From: Aulostomus chinensis | Taxonomy: Eukaryota; Chordata; Actinopteri; Syngnathiformes; Aulostomidae | Length of the DNA stretch: 64,000 nt | Assembly: GCA_037954235.1 (NCBI GenBank) | Contig: JBBMOA010000017.1 | Location: 13,055,027 to 13,119,026, forward strand | Direction: 5' to 3' | In this document: positions 51,795 through 62,030 of the stretch, one piece after another | How the letters are laid out: each line of letters begins with the position of its first letter | How positions within the stretch are numbered: position 1 is the stretch's first letter | The notes under the pieces: generated by a model | The model's input: only the letters and a program-made list of their open reading frames with translations | Told to the model about the DNA's origin: nothing | Database searches by the model: none | Program-made: the position numbers and the translations under genes

Positions 51795-54700
51795 GCTCTC
51801 TCTCTCGCTCTCTCGCTCTCTCATACACACACACACCGCTCTTTTACTTGCCATCGATTGCCGTCTTTCTTTGTTGTCTTGAGTTTTTCTGTCTTTCCCT
51901 CTGTGTGTCAGAGTACCAGCTGGCTAAGCCGTCAGACTCCCACAGGAAGGAGATGCTGTTTGGGAGTCTGGCCAAACCTGGACACCCGATGGGCAAGTTT
52001 TGCTGGGGTGAGTTAGTAAACAACCGCTGGGACACATAGTACACACAGGGCCTCCTGGGGGTATGTTCAGCACTTGTAGGAAGGAGTGCTGAGACAGACG
52101 CCAAGTTTCCTTTCTACCTGATGTCCCTGCTTACAGTTTCTCTATGATGTTCGACGGGCTGTTGATTTGCTAATTTGTGACGCCACTAGGGAATGCCCAG
52201 ACTCTGAAGCAGGAGCCAAAGAAGAAGAAGATCAGCGTCTATAAGCGGCTGCGTGCCTTCTGGAAGAAACACTACTCGGCTCACTACATGACTCTGGCTG
52301 TTCAGTCAAAAGGTGAGAAAAATCTGCCATTTATGAATCAAACGGTTAAGAAATGAAAGGGAAAACTAACGGAATCAATGTCAAGGTGCACTGCAAGCCC
52401 TGGAACTCTACTTGTCTTCTTCCAAAATATATTCCTTCATTTGATGTTTTGATAATGGTGACGGAGTCTGACACACTGAATCTCTGACAGGTACTGGCTG
52501 ATGTGGTGGCTGTGAAGGCAATAACGTGTTATTCCTATCATTTCTGCATTTATTTTCAAGGCCTGTCTGCAACTAACGTTGATGTTCATCATCAAGTATT
52601 CTGCCTATTAGCCTCAGGATTATTTTTATTGTTTGTAAATTGTCAAGAAAATTTGAAAAAGAAATCTCAGAAAGCTTCTGTTGCCCACCCAACAGTCTAA
52701 AAACTGACCATCAATGACAAAATGATCCGAAAAACAAAGCTGCAAATCCTTTCATTAAAAATCTGGAACCAGCAAATGGTTTTTCCTCCACAAATGGCCC
52801 TAGTGAACAATTAATTGATAATCAAGTTGCTGATTAATTTTCTTTCAATCAGCTAATCAATAAATCACTTAATTATTTCAGCTCTGATTCACTCAGTGAC
52901 TCCTGTTCTGCATGAAAGCATCTGCATTTATTATCTTTCAACACTCCACGTGTCCATCAGTTGATGAGTAGATCAGCACAAATGCGATTGATTTAGTAAT
53001 TTTTAAATTTATACACCAGATCATTATTTGAAAAAGAGGTCTGTTGATTAATCAACTGTTAATTAAGATGTAGCTCTCACAAGGGTGATAATTCACAAAT
53101 CACCTGTAATTCCTGTATTTCTCTGTACAAAGTCAAGTGCAAATTATCCTCGCACTTTTTCTTCAAGGTTTCACAGACACTATCATGCAGCCAATTAACT
53201 ACTGCAAAGAAGTCAAACGATGACGAGTGTTGACATTTGTGCTGGAAACTCCTTCCTGTTGAAAGCGTAGATAAAATGGGGGGGGGGGGGGGTGCCGAGA
53301 AATTCATCCACTTTAAAATGAAACAGAACACATTGTATGTAACTTGTATTTTCGAGGGCGGAAATAATGAGGCATTCAGGCACGATAAGAAATACTGATG
53401 ACGATGTTCTTCTTAATTGCGGTATCAGCGAGTGACAGCAGTAAACTCATCTGTCAGAAACGCACAAGAGCAACTCCTGCATCTATTTACAGCAAAGCCA
53501 GACGAGCTGGGCTGAGAGGATTCGTGTTGTTTTATTAAAGAATAAAGTCAGTAATTGACCTTCTTCCATCACGCTGTGAGCAATCTGATCTCATGCTGCA
53601 CACAAAGCAGGAGTGGCTTTCCACAAGCAGTGTAAACAGGCTTTTATCAATATGGTAAAATTAGGAGAGAAACATTGACATGAATAACATAAAACACTCT
53701 CGTGAATAATTTGAATTGCACATGAGTGGCAGCTAAAGAATTGCACAGCATTAGGTTTGTCATGCACTGAATGTGGGTGGCAGAAAAATTCCATAGTTTA
53801 GCTCGTCGCAGTCAAATGAACCTGATTTAACTGTCACTGTTACGTCCTTTTAAACCTCGTAACTCGATACAATAGTTAGATATTATTGAATAGTTTATCA
53901 TCGGTGTTGACTCATTTATTATGTTTTTGAGATTTTATTTTTACTATTCTTTTGCTAACTTAACTTGTACCACTTTACAAAAAGTCTCTGCTTATAAAGG
54001 ATTAATAAATGGTTGTAAGTGAGTTATTACTTGCGTTGTTAACACTTCGTAAACCATCAATTCGTGCTGTAAATGACTTCTAACTTAATTTCTCATACAT
54101 CAATGTGGGGTCACTATTTGGCAACAGGAAGTTTGCTATACTGCTGCATTTATATCCATTTAGGTAGCAAAATCTGATTCATTCTAGATGGATAAAATAT
54201 TTCATGATAGCCTCAACTTGCCAAATAATGACACTACAACCGTGTTTGAGAAATTAGATTATTTTTCCACATACGGTTTGAGACCTGTTTATGATCCCAG
54301 TAATACCGCACTTTGCAACTATTTAATAATCCTTTTATAAGCAGATATTTATTAAGAAGCGGTACCATATAACTTGTCAAGAACAGAACATCTGATTATC
54401 TACATTTAAGAAGTAACAGCAGTCTATGACAGGGGAACTGTTTTAAATGATTTAGGGATTTTCTCATCTACACGGTACAGTTGAAATAAATATTCTGCAT
54501 TTGTTTTTTCTGAAATCTCCAACAAACCCAGAATCACAAGTTTTTAACTGCTAATTCCCTCCCTGTGTCTGTGCTTCAGAGAAACTGGACACGCTGGAGG
54601 AGTGGGTCCGAGAGATCTTCAGCAAGGTGCCCAACAAGTGAGTATTGGAGAAGAGGCTCTCTGTCACTGGGATAAGGTGCCGGTGTGATACAGCCTTGAG

Positions 54701-56144
54701 TCTGAAAATCCTCTGAGATTCAGCTCAAATGTAAATGTCAAGCCTTCCCCCATCTCCTTTTCTGGTCTATTTTATGTCTCTTCATCTCGGTCCCTTTTTT
54801 TTTTTTTTTTTTTTTTTTGGGGGGGAGCTCGAGCGCACCTGACATGGATAATTTATCCCTAAAGTCGAGCTGAATTGGTGCTCTATGATACAGCTCCACT
54901 TCTTTTTTTGCTTTATGAGTCATTTTGTCTGGTTTCTTTTTAAAGAAGCACCATACATATCACAGTTCTCTGAAGCTAGACAACCTTCAGTTTTTAATTA
55001 ATTCTGCTCAATAAAAGCATTAAATTCTCCGTTAAATGTCGATGTTAATGGCCTCATCCAGGACCTCCTAACAAGCTCTCTCAGTCAAAGTAAATTCAGT
55101 TTCTAAAATCTTTTCATGAGTCCAACTTGGCTTGTTGTGTGTTTGCTTGTTTTAGAAATGATAAAATGATTAATTTTAATTAATTTGCAATAACTACTCT
55201 TACGCAAGCCACTCTTGATATGATAAACATTTTGAACAAATAAAAATTGACCACAAAATAAATTGAATTAATGCAGTTATTTAAAACTGTAATGAATTTA
55301 ATTAATTTTCTTTCATAGTTGTCATTTTTCATTATCCATTTGACGAATGTGACACAGAAATCTGCAGAATCCATCCATTTCCATCTTCTTCTGCTTATCC
55401 TGTTAAGGGTTTGGGGGGGGGGGGTGGCTGGAGCCTATCCCAGCAGCCTTCAGGCGAGAGGCGGGGTTCACCCTGGACAGGTCACCAGTCCATCACAGGA
55501 CCAACACACATAGACAGACAACCATTCACACTCACAGTCACACCAACGGTCAATTTAGAGTATCAATCAGCTATATCCGCAGAATCATGTTTTTTTTTAA
55601 ACCAAAACTTTAAAACTGGCATTTTATTACAGTGGAAAATGTAGATAATCACCCAGTGCAGCATGCGAGGACATTGTTGAATTTCATGAATGCAGCACCA
55701 TAGCTATTGTTTCTAATAATTCAGTTTTTGTCTCTGTAGTGGCCTTTCCAAGCCAGATTTCTCACACATGCTGGATCCCTTTGACACACCAGCCTTCAAC
55801 AAGCTCTACAGAGGTATCGGCCTTCTCTCTCAATACTTTGATGTGTCCAACAGGGGGGTCAGGAACCACCTGTGGGTGTCCTAAATAATTGGGAGGCTTG
55901 TGAGATGGAATAAAGAATAGTATAGGTGGAAAAATAATATGTCTGCTGTGAGAAGTTTAAAGAGGCATTTCAGTCTGGCAGAAATAAGAACTCTGCTTAC
56001 TTGTATGTTTGCAGTCGTTCCAGTTAGAAAAGTTCACGCTTTGAATATCACCTGGGCCCTTCCCCCTCAGGAAAAGTACTACAGGTGAGCTGTATAAAAT
56101 ACGGTAGTGTAAAATGCAGTAGTATGCCTTACGCGGTAGAAGAA

Positions 56145-56188
<44 letters not shown>

Positions 56189-58213
56189 CTAGCTAGCTAG
56201 CTAGCTAGCTCATAATAACAGAGCACGGTTTCCCCAACTTTAGAGAAATTGCATCAAATGTGTTTGTTTCTCTGTTTTCCCCATCACTGTCTCCTTTCTC
56301 TGCATTGCTGCCTCTTCATATAAACATAGAATAAGAGCAGCCAGAAGATGCCATGCTTTGCTCTGATTGTAGAAGGACTGCATCAATGTTTTTTGTTTAT
56401 CCTTTTCATGCTCTTCCCTCCTCTTTTTCAGAGTGAAGCCACTCCACTACATCTCATGGCTGATTGGCCATGAAGGCACGGGAAGCATCCTCTCAGTGCT
56501 CAGGAGGAAGTGAGTGTTATTGCCTCTGTGTGTTTGTTTTTCTGATTTGAGGACCCTTCAAAACCCAATTAAAAGGTCTTCAATTTTCCGGCTATACATG
56601 AGCTTGTTCAACCTCTGAGGGAGCCCAGAGTGTGTGAGTCCAATCTTCAAACTGTACACTTTGCCAGCCCTCTTGACGGCGTGATTCAGATTCTCATCCC
56701 TGAATGTGGTTTTACAAGAGCATTTCAGCCTCTCTTTGCTAAGTGGCAAAATGATTTGCCAAACCCTCTGTAGTCGCACAATACCAATAGCCCCTCCAAT
56801 GGTCCCTTTGCATCAGCACCACTTTTCAGTGTTTGACAGAATAGTTCTATTCACTGTGTCTGCTGTTTTCAATTGTTGATAAATGATAATAGTGACATTT
56901 GAGTGTACTCGGACTCTAATTCTCCGTCAAAACAAACTGCTGAGGCAGTAGAGTGGTTGTTTTTGAGTTCAGACGATTTCTTTGTCAAGGGCAGAGAGGC
57001 TGGTTTCTAAATTCGGCCATTGTTGTCCCCCCTCAGGGAAATTGGGAAACTCTTTGTTCATGTGTGTGTTTTTGTGACCAATTGGACTTTTTGAAGCTTA
57101 AAGGACGACACCAGTGTCTTTGGAAGTGTTAGTCAAATTATTCTACAACACAATTAAACCTCTTTCCTCCTGGCCTGAAAATTGCTTTTGTCTGGAATGG
57201 GAAAGTGTTTTAAATGGCTCTCAATCCCAGATCAAATGCCTCTGCAACAGATTCAGGTATTACTCTGCTTCGGTCGTGAAAGATGGGAACATAAAACCCT
57301 GGTTGGCTCGGTATCCGGTGCTATGCTACAACACGTGTAACTTCAGCGACTTTTGTCATCTTGGCCACAAATTAACTGATTAAAAAAACAAATTGAAGTA
57401 AAAGATAAGATAGAGCTAACATCAAAACACCGTCACCTCCTTCCTTTCTACTGTGCTGTTGGTATGAAGTACCCTTTTTGTGATGTAGAACGTGGACGGG
57501 CGAGGAGAAAAACAAAGGCGCCTTGTCTATTCTGTCTCAATGAGAAGGGGGTAAAATTCAGTGGGTTCACCCGGGGTGAAGAATCTTCATACACATGGGT
57601 ATCTACATTTTTCTGACAACTGGTTTTCAATGAGAAGAAAACTTTCAGACTATAAAAACTTCCTTAACTGATTGCACGATTGCAGTGTACATCTTTCTAC
57701 TTGTGCAGTGCATCAACACACAACAGAAAAATGTCTTTATGCAGATAAAAGCAGACATTTTGTTCACTGTGACAGACTACCCAACTGAAGTAAGTCTCAA
57801 ATGTCTGCTAGTTGATGAAATGTAATGAAAAGCAACGCCTGCCTGTAAGGAAGTACAAACAGAATCGTGCTGCACATTTTTCATGCTGAGCTGACTGTCC
57901 AAGTGGGGACGTGAAAGTATTTGTTAAATTGCTATAATCAAGAAGCGCGATGTGACACATTGTCTACTTACTCCCCTGCACGTATTTTAACACTTGACAC
58001 CGGTTTCTTTCAAGCTCATTGCAGCTACTGAATCATCCAGCAGTGCTGTTAAATCAATGTGTGTGTGTGTGCGTGTGTGTACGTAATTGTAGGTGCTGGG
58101 CTCTGGCTTTGTTTGGAGGGAACAGTGAAACTGGCTTCGACCAAAACACCACCTACTCCATCTTCTCCATCTCCATCACCCTCACTGACGAGGGCTACCA
58201 GAACTTCTACCAG
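40246..58213 (+). CDS. nrdc: Nardilysin, N-terminal 457 residues (12 exons; gene continues past the window)
   Basis: Exons: 40246-40442, 44149-44392, 44933-45014, 50199-50352, 51576-51649, 51912-52007, 52190-52312, 54580-54637, 55740-55813, 56015-56084, 56432-56509 and 58093-58213. All are GT-AG with consistent phases. Nardilysin is an M16-family zinc endopeptidase cleaving before basic residues; it also acts as a co-factor in ectodomain shedding. The sequence shows a basic N-terminus, the phrase KSPSDPKQYR, a long Glu/Asp-rich acidic domain (about 79-135) unique to nardilysin within M16, the inverted zinc motif HFLEH (170-174), and a Glu at 251 in AVDSE. Glu251 lies 77 residues after the second His, the spacing known for insulin-degrading enzyme. 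Further matches are FDAFLKKHGGSDNASTDCER, KPLHYISWLIGHEG and CWALALFGGNSETGF. Human nardilysin is about 1150 residues, so roughly 60% lies to the right. No break is seen. Confidence 0.95.
40577..40705 (+). mobile_element. SINE fragment (3' half)
   Basis: Contains ggactggcgacccgtccagg, then cccttaacggata and a GGAT-repeat tail (agatggatggatgg). The tRNA-like head is missing, as expected for a 5'-truncated insertion. No target duplication was resolved. Confidence 0.7.
40944..41191 (-). mobile_element. tRNA-headed SINE with internal deletion
   Basis: Same family as 991-1364 and in the same orientation. The GGAT tail is at the left and the tRNA-like head at the right (ctcgaaccctgaa region, then ctgtgaggcgacagtgctga). 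It lacks the middle of the body. Flanked by an 8-bp repeat ctgtaaaa at 40936-40943 and 41192-41199. Confidence 0.78.
41558..41926 (+). mobile_element. tRNA-headed SINE, full length
   Basis: Starts ggcggtatggtggtgcagtgg, with a B-box-like ggtttgagtct, and ends in ggaagaaaatggatgga. It is flanked by a perfect 12-bp duplication tgttcctatatt at 41546-41557 and 41927-41938. Same family as 991-1364 but opposite orientation to the copy at 40944-41191. Confidence 0.87.
42427..42648 (+). repeat. Dispersed repeat (ccttcgccaaggag ... gcccttctagt type)
   Basis: Begins accttcgccaaggag and ends agtgcccttctagtcttgta. The same end phrases occur at about 8270 and 9145-9200. The phrase pair is familiar from fish non-coding DNA. 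No coding capacity or clear terminal repeats are seen, so the element class is unknown. Confidence 0.45.
44149..44392 (+). CDS. nrdc: nrdc exon 2: acidic domain
   Basis: Residues 67-147, with Arg66 split. YIVLDNSLRALLISDYSG is followed by about 55 residues that are mostly Glu and Asp, then a basic stretch GKKKRGNAEKQ. The acceptor is tacag|gtac and the donor aacag|gtattg, phase 0. The acidic domain is nardilysin-specific and in mammals mediates partner binding. Confidence 0.95.
44393..44932 (+). other. nrdc: nrdc intron 2 (540 bp)
   Basis: GT-AG intron. Its last 50 bases are a TG-rich repeat that leads straight into the acceptor AG at 44931-44932. No other feature is recognised. Confidence 0.88.
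44879..44932 (+). promoter_or_regulatory. nrdc: TG-repeat 3' splice site of nrdc exon 3
   Basis: The acceptor cag is preceded by an imperfect TG/CG repeat with no run of pyrimidines longer than two. A dinucleotide tract here replaces the usual polypyrimidine tract. In human CFTR exon 9 a comparable TG repeat reduces exon inclusion. Confidence 0.7.
44933..45014 (+). CDS. nrdc: nrdc exon 3: zinc-site HxxEH
   Basis: Residues 148-174 plus the first base of Met175. SAAALCVGVGSF is followed by DLPGLAHFLEH. His170 and His174 are the zinc ligands and Glu173 the catalytic base of the M16 inverted motif. Human has Ala-Asp-Pro-Asp where this protein has Cys-Asp-Pro-Ser. The donor is a|gtaagt, a strong match, phase 1. 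Confidence 0.95.
45119..45360 (+). mobile_element. tRNA-headed SINE interrupted by (GT)n
   Basis: A tRNA-like head (catggctcagatgtagggtg, then aagggttgctgggtcggtcc) and the phrase tgtccttgagaaagatact mark a common fish SINE. A 64-bp GT run at 45257-45320 sits in the body, followed by aaccttgtaaagcactttga, the usual 3' region. The head resembles that of the copy at 4695-4915. Confidence 0.65.
45257..45320. repeat. (GT)n microsatellite, 32 units
   Basis: A pure GT run inside the SINE-like repeat of nrdc intron 3. Confidence 0.95.
47198..48419 (-). mobile_element. hAT transposon, internally deleted, nested
   Basis: The termini tagagctggg and (reverse complement of right end) tagaggtggg form short inverted repeats. 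An 8-bp duplication gctttgag flanks it at 47190-47197 and 48420-48427. Eight-bp duplication is diagnostic of hAT elements. The length of 1222 bp is well below the 2.5-4 kb of autonomous members, so the element cannot move by itself. Confidence 0.9.
47472..48068 (-). pseudogene. hAT transposase N-terminal remnant with BED finger
   Basis: An open frame of 198 residues, open further upstream as VWQHFGFKKQENC. It carries NGNTTNLRSHLTRHH, the C-terminal half of a BED zinc finger, and ERVAITCDSWTSRATDSYLT, the start of a hAT catalytic region related to ZBED proteins. The expected first Cys of the BED CxxC pair is Arg (Val-Arg-Lys-Met-Cys). The catalytic C-terminal half is missing. Confidence 0.85.
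50199..50352 (+). CDS. nrdc: nrdc exon 4
   Basis: Residues 176-225, with Met175 split (a|tg) and Arg226 split (ag|g). VFMGSEKYPSENGFDAF begins the exon and STDCERTVFQFDVQRKSFKE follows, matching nardilysin closely. The acceptor is gtcag|tggtg and the donor ag|gtgaga. Confidence 0.95.
50353..51575 (+). other. nrdc: nrdc intron 4 (1.2 kb) with LINE fragment
   Basis: GT-AG intron with the acceptor ctaag|g. It contains the front end of a non-LTR retrotransposon at about 50735-51350. Confidence 0.85.
50735..51350 (+). mobile_element. Non-LTR retrotransposon, 5' fragment with endonuclease start
   Basis: A GC-rich leader is followed by a frame reading KLAFGTWNVTSLVG, then EVERYRLDIVGLTSTY and ERGWTLSFAG. 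These are the first motifs of the apurinic-type endonuclease domain of fish LINEs. The copy stops after about 60 endonuclease residues; the reverse transcriptase and 3' end are absent. Clade not determined. Confidence 0.75.
51576..51649 (+). CDS. nrdc: nrdc exon 5
   Basis: Residues 227-250 (WAQFFICPLMIRDAIDREV to AVDS). Its last base is the first base of Glu251, the third zinc ligand. The acceptor is ctctaag|g and the donor agtg|gtgagt, phase 1. Confidence 0.94.
51761..51823. repeat. CT-rich microsatellite in nrdc intron 5
   Basis: An interrupted CT run with CG breaks inside the 262-bp intron, 90-150 bp upstream of the exon 6 acceptor. It may add to the pyrimidine tract. Confidence 0.9.
51912..52007 (+). 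CDS. nrdc: nrdc exon 6
   Basis: Residues 252-282, starting YQLAKPSDSHRKEM and ending GKFCW, with Gly283 split. The acceptor is tcag|ag and the donor tggg|gtgagt, phase 1. Confidence 0.94.
52190..52312 (+). CDS. nrdc: nrdc exon 7
   Basis: Residues 284-323, NAQTLKQEPKKKKISVYKRL to HYMTLAVQSK, with Glu324 split. The acceptor is actag|gg and the donor aaag|gtgaga, phase 1. Confidence 0.94.
52313..54579 (+). other. nrdc: nrdc intron 7 (2.3 kb)
   Basis: GT-AG intron. The segment 52690-52892 (aacaattaattgataatc, then caatcagctaatcaataaat, ending atttcagctctg) resembles a common AT-rich dispersed fish repeat. A G run lies at 53278-53292. Nothing else is recognised. Confidence 0.7.
54580..54637 (+). 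CDS. nrdc: nrdc exon 8
   Basis: Residues 325-342, KLDTLEEWVREIFSKVPN, with Asn343 split (aa|t). The acceptor is ttcag|ag and the donor aa|gtgagt, phase 2. Confidence 0.93.
54638..55739 (+). other. nrdc: nrdc intron 8 (1.1 kb)
   Basis: GT-AG intron with a T run (about 54798-54818), a 5'-truncated SINE at 55372-55578 and AT-rich sequence. Confidence 0.85.
55372..55578 (-). mobile_element. SINE, head-truncated
   Basis: The GGAT tail is at the left (plus strand catccatttccatc) and the body ends at tcaatcagctatatcc, without the tRNA-like head. Flanked by gcagaatc at 55364-55371 and 55579-55586. Loss of the head fits incomplete reverse transcription. Same family as 991-1364. Confidence 0.75.
55740..55813 (+). 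CDS. nrdc: nrdc exon 9
   Basis: Residues 344-367, GLSKPDFSHMLDPFDTPAFN then KLYR, with Val368 split. The acceptor is tgtag|t and the donor agag|gtatcg, phase 1. Confidence 0.93.
56015..56084 (+). CDS. nrdc: nrdc exon 10
   Basis: Residues 369-390, VPVRKVHALNITWALPPQEK then YY, with Arg391 split. The acceptor is tgcag|tc and the donor ag|gtgagc, phase 2. Confidence 0.94.
56147..56210. repeat. (AT)n followed by (AGCT)6 in nrdc intron 10
   Basis: About 40 bp of AT alternation passes directly into six AGCT units. Both are self-complementary and could extrude hairpins. Confidence 0.95.
56432..56509 (+). CDS. nrdc: nrdc exon 11
   Basis: Residues 392-416, VKPLHYISWLIGHEGTGSIL then SVLRR, with Lys417 split (aa|g). 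The acceptor is ttcag|a and the donor aa|gtgagt, phase 2. Confidence 0.95.
56510..58092 (+). other. nrdc: nrdc intron 11 (1.6 kb)
   Basis: GT-AG intron with a short GT tract (about 58058-58080) just before the acceptor attgtag at 58086-58092. No repeat family or other gene is recognised. Confidence 0.8.
58093..58213 (+). CDS. nrdc: nrdc exon 12, last exon found in the window
   Basis: Residues 418-457, CWALALFGGNSETGFDQN to DEGYQNFYQ. The donor is cag|gtactt, phase 0. The next human exon begins VAYTVFQYL; I found no counterpart before 64000. Confidence 0.94.
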
Positions 58214-61200
58214 GTACTTTTCCTCAGGGCTCTTAAGTATCATTCAGAAAATCTCCAGGAGCTTTCAATGAATACTCTAAAATAAAAGATATGCATCATA
58301 AAATTGGAAAAATACAAACTTTTAAATGTGAAAATTGAGATTAGGGATGTGAGAGGAAGCACCACTATGGCTGCTGTCGGTCGGACTTGCGTGTTGCCTC
58401 TGCATGATGGGAGTTGCACAGAGTCAAATTCACTGATTAGAAAAGACATGTAGGTCAAACTGAATGGCGAAAACAAGAGTTTGGAAATGATTACGCAGAG
58501 AGAGAGCGATTTGTTCTTCATGCTATCTTAAAAGCTCCACTTAACACTTCGCATTTTGGTTCGTACACCAGTATCAACTCGACCCAGTATGTATAGAAAT
58601 TCAGCTTTCAAATAACAAATCAACTGACCGTCAAGTTGTTCTCTCCCCGAAAGACGCCGTGTTCGTAGTTCCCACAGAACTTTTACATTCAGTGTTCCGA
58701 TATGAGTGTTATGGGGTGTTATTGCTCTCCATATAGATGTAATGCTGAACAACGGACTTCAGAACATGTTTTCTTTTCTTTAAAGAAATATTTAATGTAA
58801 TTTAGCTTTGACGACCCTGGTTTGCATCCATTACTCTTAGGTGAAAATTAGAAGTTTAGTTCATCAGGACAAGCGTTGAGTTTGTGTCTCTCTTCCCTCT
58901 CTTACTGAGCCAGACACGCTCTATAATTTCCCTCATTCATTCAGTCCATATCAAAGCTTGAAATGAAGCCTATTAATTAGGAGAGGTTTAATGTCAGAAT
59001 CTAAATCCTGATTGGATATTAAGTTGTTACTGAAGGACTAACTAAAGTCATTTCTCCGTGCAGCGGTTTTTGCTCTCTCGCTCAAATATTACACGACATC
59101 GTGCTCAGAGTAAAAGCTGATTTTCCTCCCAGTGAGACGTAGGTATATTTATTTTTTAACAGGAATTATATAGACGTGTCAACTGCATTTAAATGTATTC
59201 CCAAAAGGTTTTATCATCACACATAAAGCACTGTGATTTGTCTGTCAAAAAGGTGTGAAACAGCGGAAAATACATTGCACGTGGATGCATCAGGCACACT
59301 GGATGAATCCTGTCTTCGGCTAATTCAACCAATCAGACCAATTAACTGCTGTAGAAGCTGAAGCCAGTCAGTGTAGGAGCAAAACATCTGTTCCATGGAG
59401 CAAAGCCTACTGTTCTCAAGTTGTGATCTAAACGATGCTGTTGAAGCGTCTACGCTTATCACTTCATGAACCGCCATTGTTGTTTGGAACACAAAATCTC
59501 ACATCTTCAAACCTTTACAAGAGGGTTCCTCTGTCTTCTATTTTGCATGATGTTGTGAGAAAACAGAGAACGTGTCTTATCTGTATTCTGGTTGTACGGT
59601 GCAGATATTCAAATGTTGACTGCGTCTGCAGCAGAGTAACGTGGATGTGGATGTACCCCCGCAGGACTCCAGCTGGCTTATTTGTCTCTGTTTTCAGTAA
59701 TACAATAGGTAATTTCAAAGAAGTAATCTCTGTTATCAGTTGCTATGACGACTCTTGTTAGCCCAGGAGGCAGTTTTGCAATCATTCACCAGGCGTACTA
59801 TTTTCTAATCTCAAGTACTTAATGGAAAATGTTGGAGTCAAGAAAGATGCATTGATAACTGCTCTTTAAACGTTGCGGCGGCCTTGGCAGACGTTGTTTA
59901 CTGTAATCAAGAGCAAATCTCTGCTCTTCACTTTGAGTTGTTTGGATCAGAGGGTGCTTTTTTGTAAAGACTCTCAGTCATTCAGGGGCCAGATGCATAA
60001 AACTCTGTTTAGAATCAGCACTTGAGCTGTGTTGGCACAAAAGTATGAATGAATAAAGCCGTGCGTAGGCTTGGTTCTCATTTATAAATCTCAATCATTG
60101 TGTAATCATACATGACTAAAGTCCACTCCCACATTTTAACCATGAATGGATGTAGACACCGACTCCCTTAATTAATAGTTTCATATTACTGCTCCATTTG
60201 CACCAGAAGTTATTAAACTTAGCAAAGAAGATGAAATTGAGACAAGGAGAAAGGGGAATGTGTGTGTGGGATTTTTTTTTGGGGGGGGGGGGGTATCAGT
60301 TCTGGAACAAGGAACAGAACAAAAACTACTGAGTGGAATAAAGTAAAAGAGGCGATCAGTTGTGCACATTCAGAGCAAAAGACCTTGGCAGAAGTGAAAA
60401 GAAACAGTTGGAGTTCAAATAGGAGGCAAACACAAGGAAAGCATGACCATCACGCATCGCTGCAGGTCCTAATAGAACCCACAATTAACAAAAAACGATA
60501 ATGAGGCCTGATTAGATTTAGTACAGTTAATTATTCACAAGGCAGTTTGTAAATGGTTAATCGTATATATTAAGCAAGGTGTGTGTGCATGCAAATCAAA
60601 ACTAATGATTAGAGGAAATGCAAGCTCTGTGACATTAGCTGTTTTTGTTTTATGCAAAATTCTGTCTTGCCTCACCTTTCATTTTGTTTTCATGTGAGTT
60701 TATGTGGTAAAACGATGTGCACATGGGTTTTTGCACGAACACGTTGAATATACTGTACACCTGGCCGTTGGTCATTCATATTTACGTGATGTACATCGAT
60801 AATCCCTCTTGGATAATCAGAGGACCTAATTTGCTGTATCACAGTGCCAGGGTACAAAACACTGTCAAGTTTCCTCATCAGTGTGGCAAGGGAGTCATTT
60901 ACTTTGAGTATTTTATTTGTTACATCCACTTGGTAATTGGGGATGGAGGTCTGGAGGAACATGGTGGGATAAGAGAGAACTTGAATTCATTACAAAAATG
61001 GAGAACTTGAGCAGGAAAAGGCAAAAGATGATGAACGAATACAAGCTAGGATACACAAGGAAAGTAAATTTCAGAATAATCGTAAAGAAAAACGAATGTC
61101 GAAACAGAAGACGTGTCCGTGATCTGAAGACAAAAAAAAAAAGCAGTCAAAAACTGAACTGTGACACTACCAATCAACCAATCAATGTCCAGAAATAATA

Positions 61201-62030
61201 GCTTCAGTTAAGTGTCGGCCGGATCGATGAAGGATAAAGTTAATGTGACTTTTGAAATGTGCTCTAAAATCAGCAAAGTTATCCAGCAGGAGCAGGGCGG
61301 ACGGCGAAGCGCATTGTGAATCGTGACATCAAAGTTGCATTTTGCTAGTGAGTCACTGCAACATGAAAATGCTGAAGGGACAAAAGACACATCCCAACTT
61401 CCATAACTATCCGTTAACGAAGTCTCAAGCATATTGTACGGTAGAAATCACGTGTTTTGTTTTGTTGGTTTTTTTTTTTAAATCTAGCCATACAATGCTC
61501 GGTTATCCTCAAACACTTAGATTTTGTGCTAAGAACTAACTATAACACTTCTGGATCAGGCTTGTTCATGGTAGCACCGGTGCAAAAGTGTTATAGTTTG
61601 TCTTCAGCTCCAATATTGCATATTCTGACCTGTCTTGCAGGTCTTGTTTTGGTCAAGTAAAAAAACGTTTTGATCATCTTTTTAACTTCATTTGTTGAGT
61701 CCGTCTCCAACTTTCTGTCACTGGGAACCATACTTAATTATTTTATTATTTTATGCTCAAAGCAGTATTAAAACCGCTCACTCCTGCCAGATTAGTGCTG
61801 CTCCCAATGCAGTCCTCTACCGCGAATAACCAAAGATTTATCACTCTAGAGTCAAATAGGCTCGTTAAACGTGCTTCTTCTCAACTGCCCAGATTTAAAA
61901 CTGCTGTCTATATTCTGTTACATGTGCTTCTTTCATCCATAGCAATTACTAAAATCACACTTTGAACTGTTCTACCTCTGACAATCCTATCAGTCAGGAC
62001 AGTTAATAATTATGCTCCTGTAGTCAAGAA

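Noticed and set aside
58214..62030. Search for nrdc exon 13 (expected to start like VAYTVFQYL)
   Set aside because: No acceptor followed by such codons was found; the exon is taken to lie past 64000.
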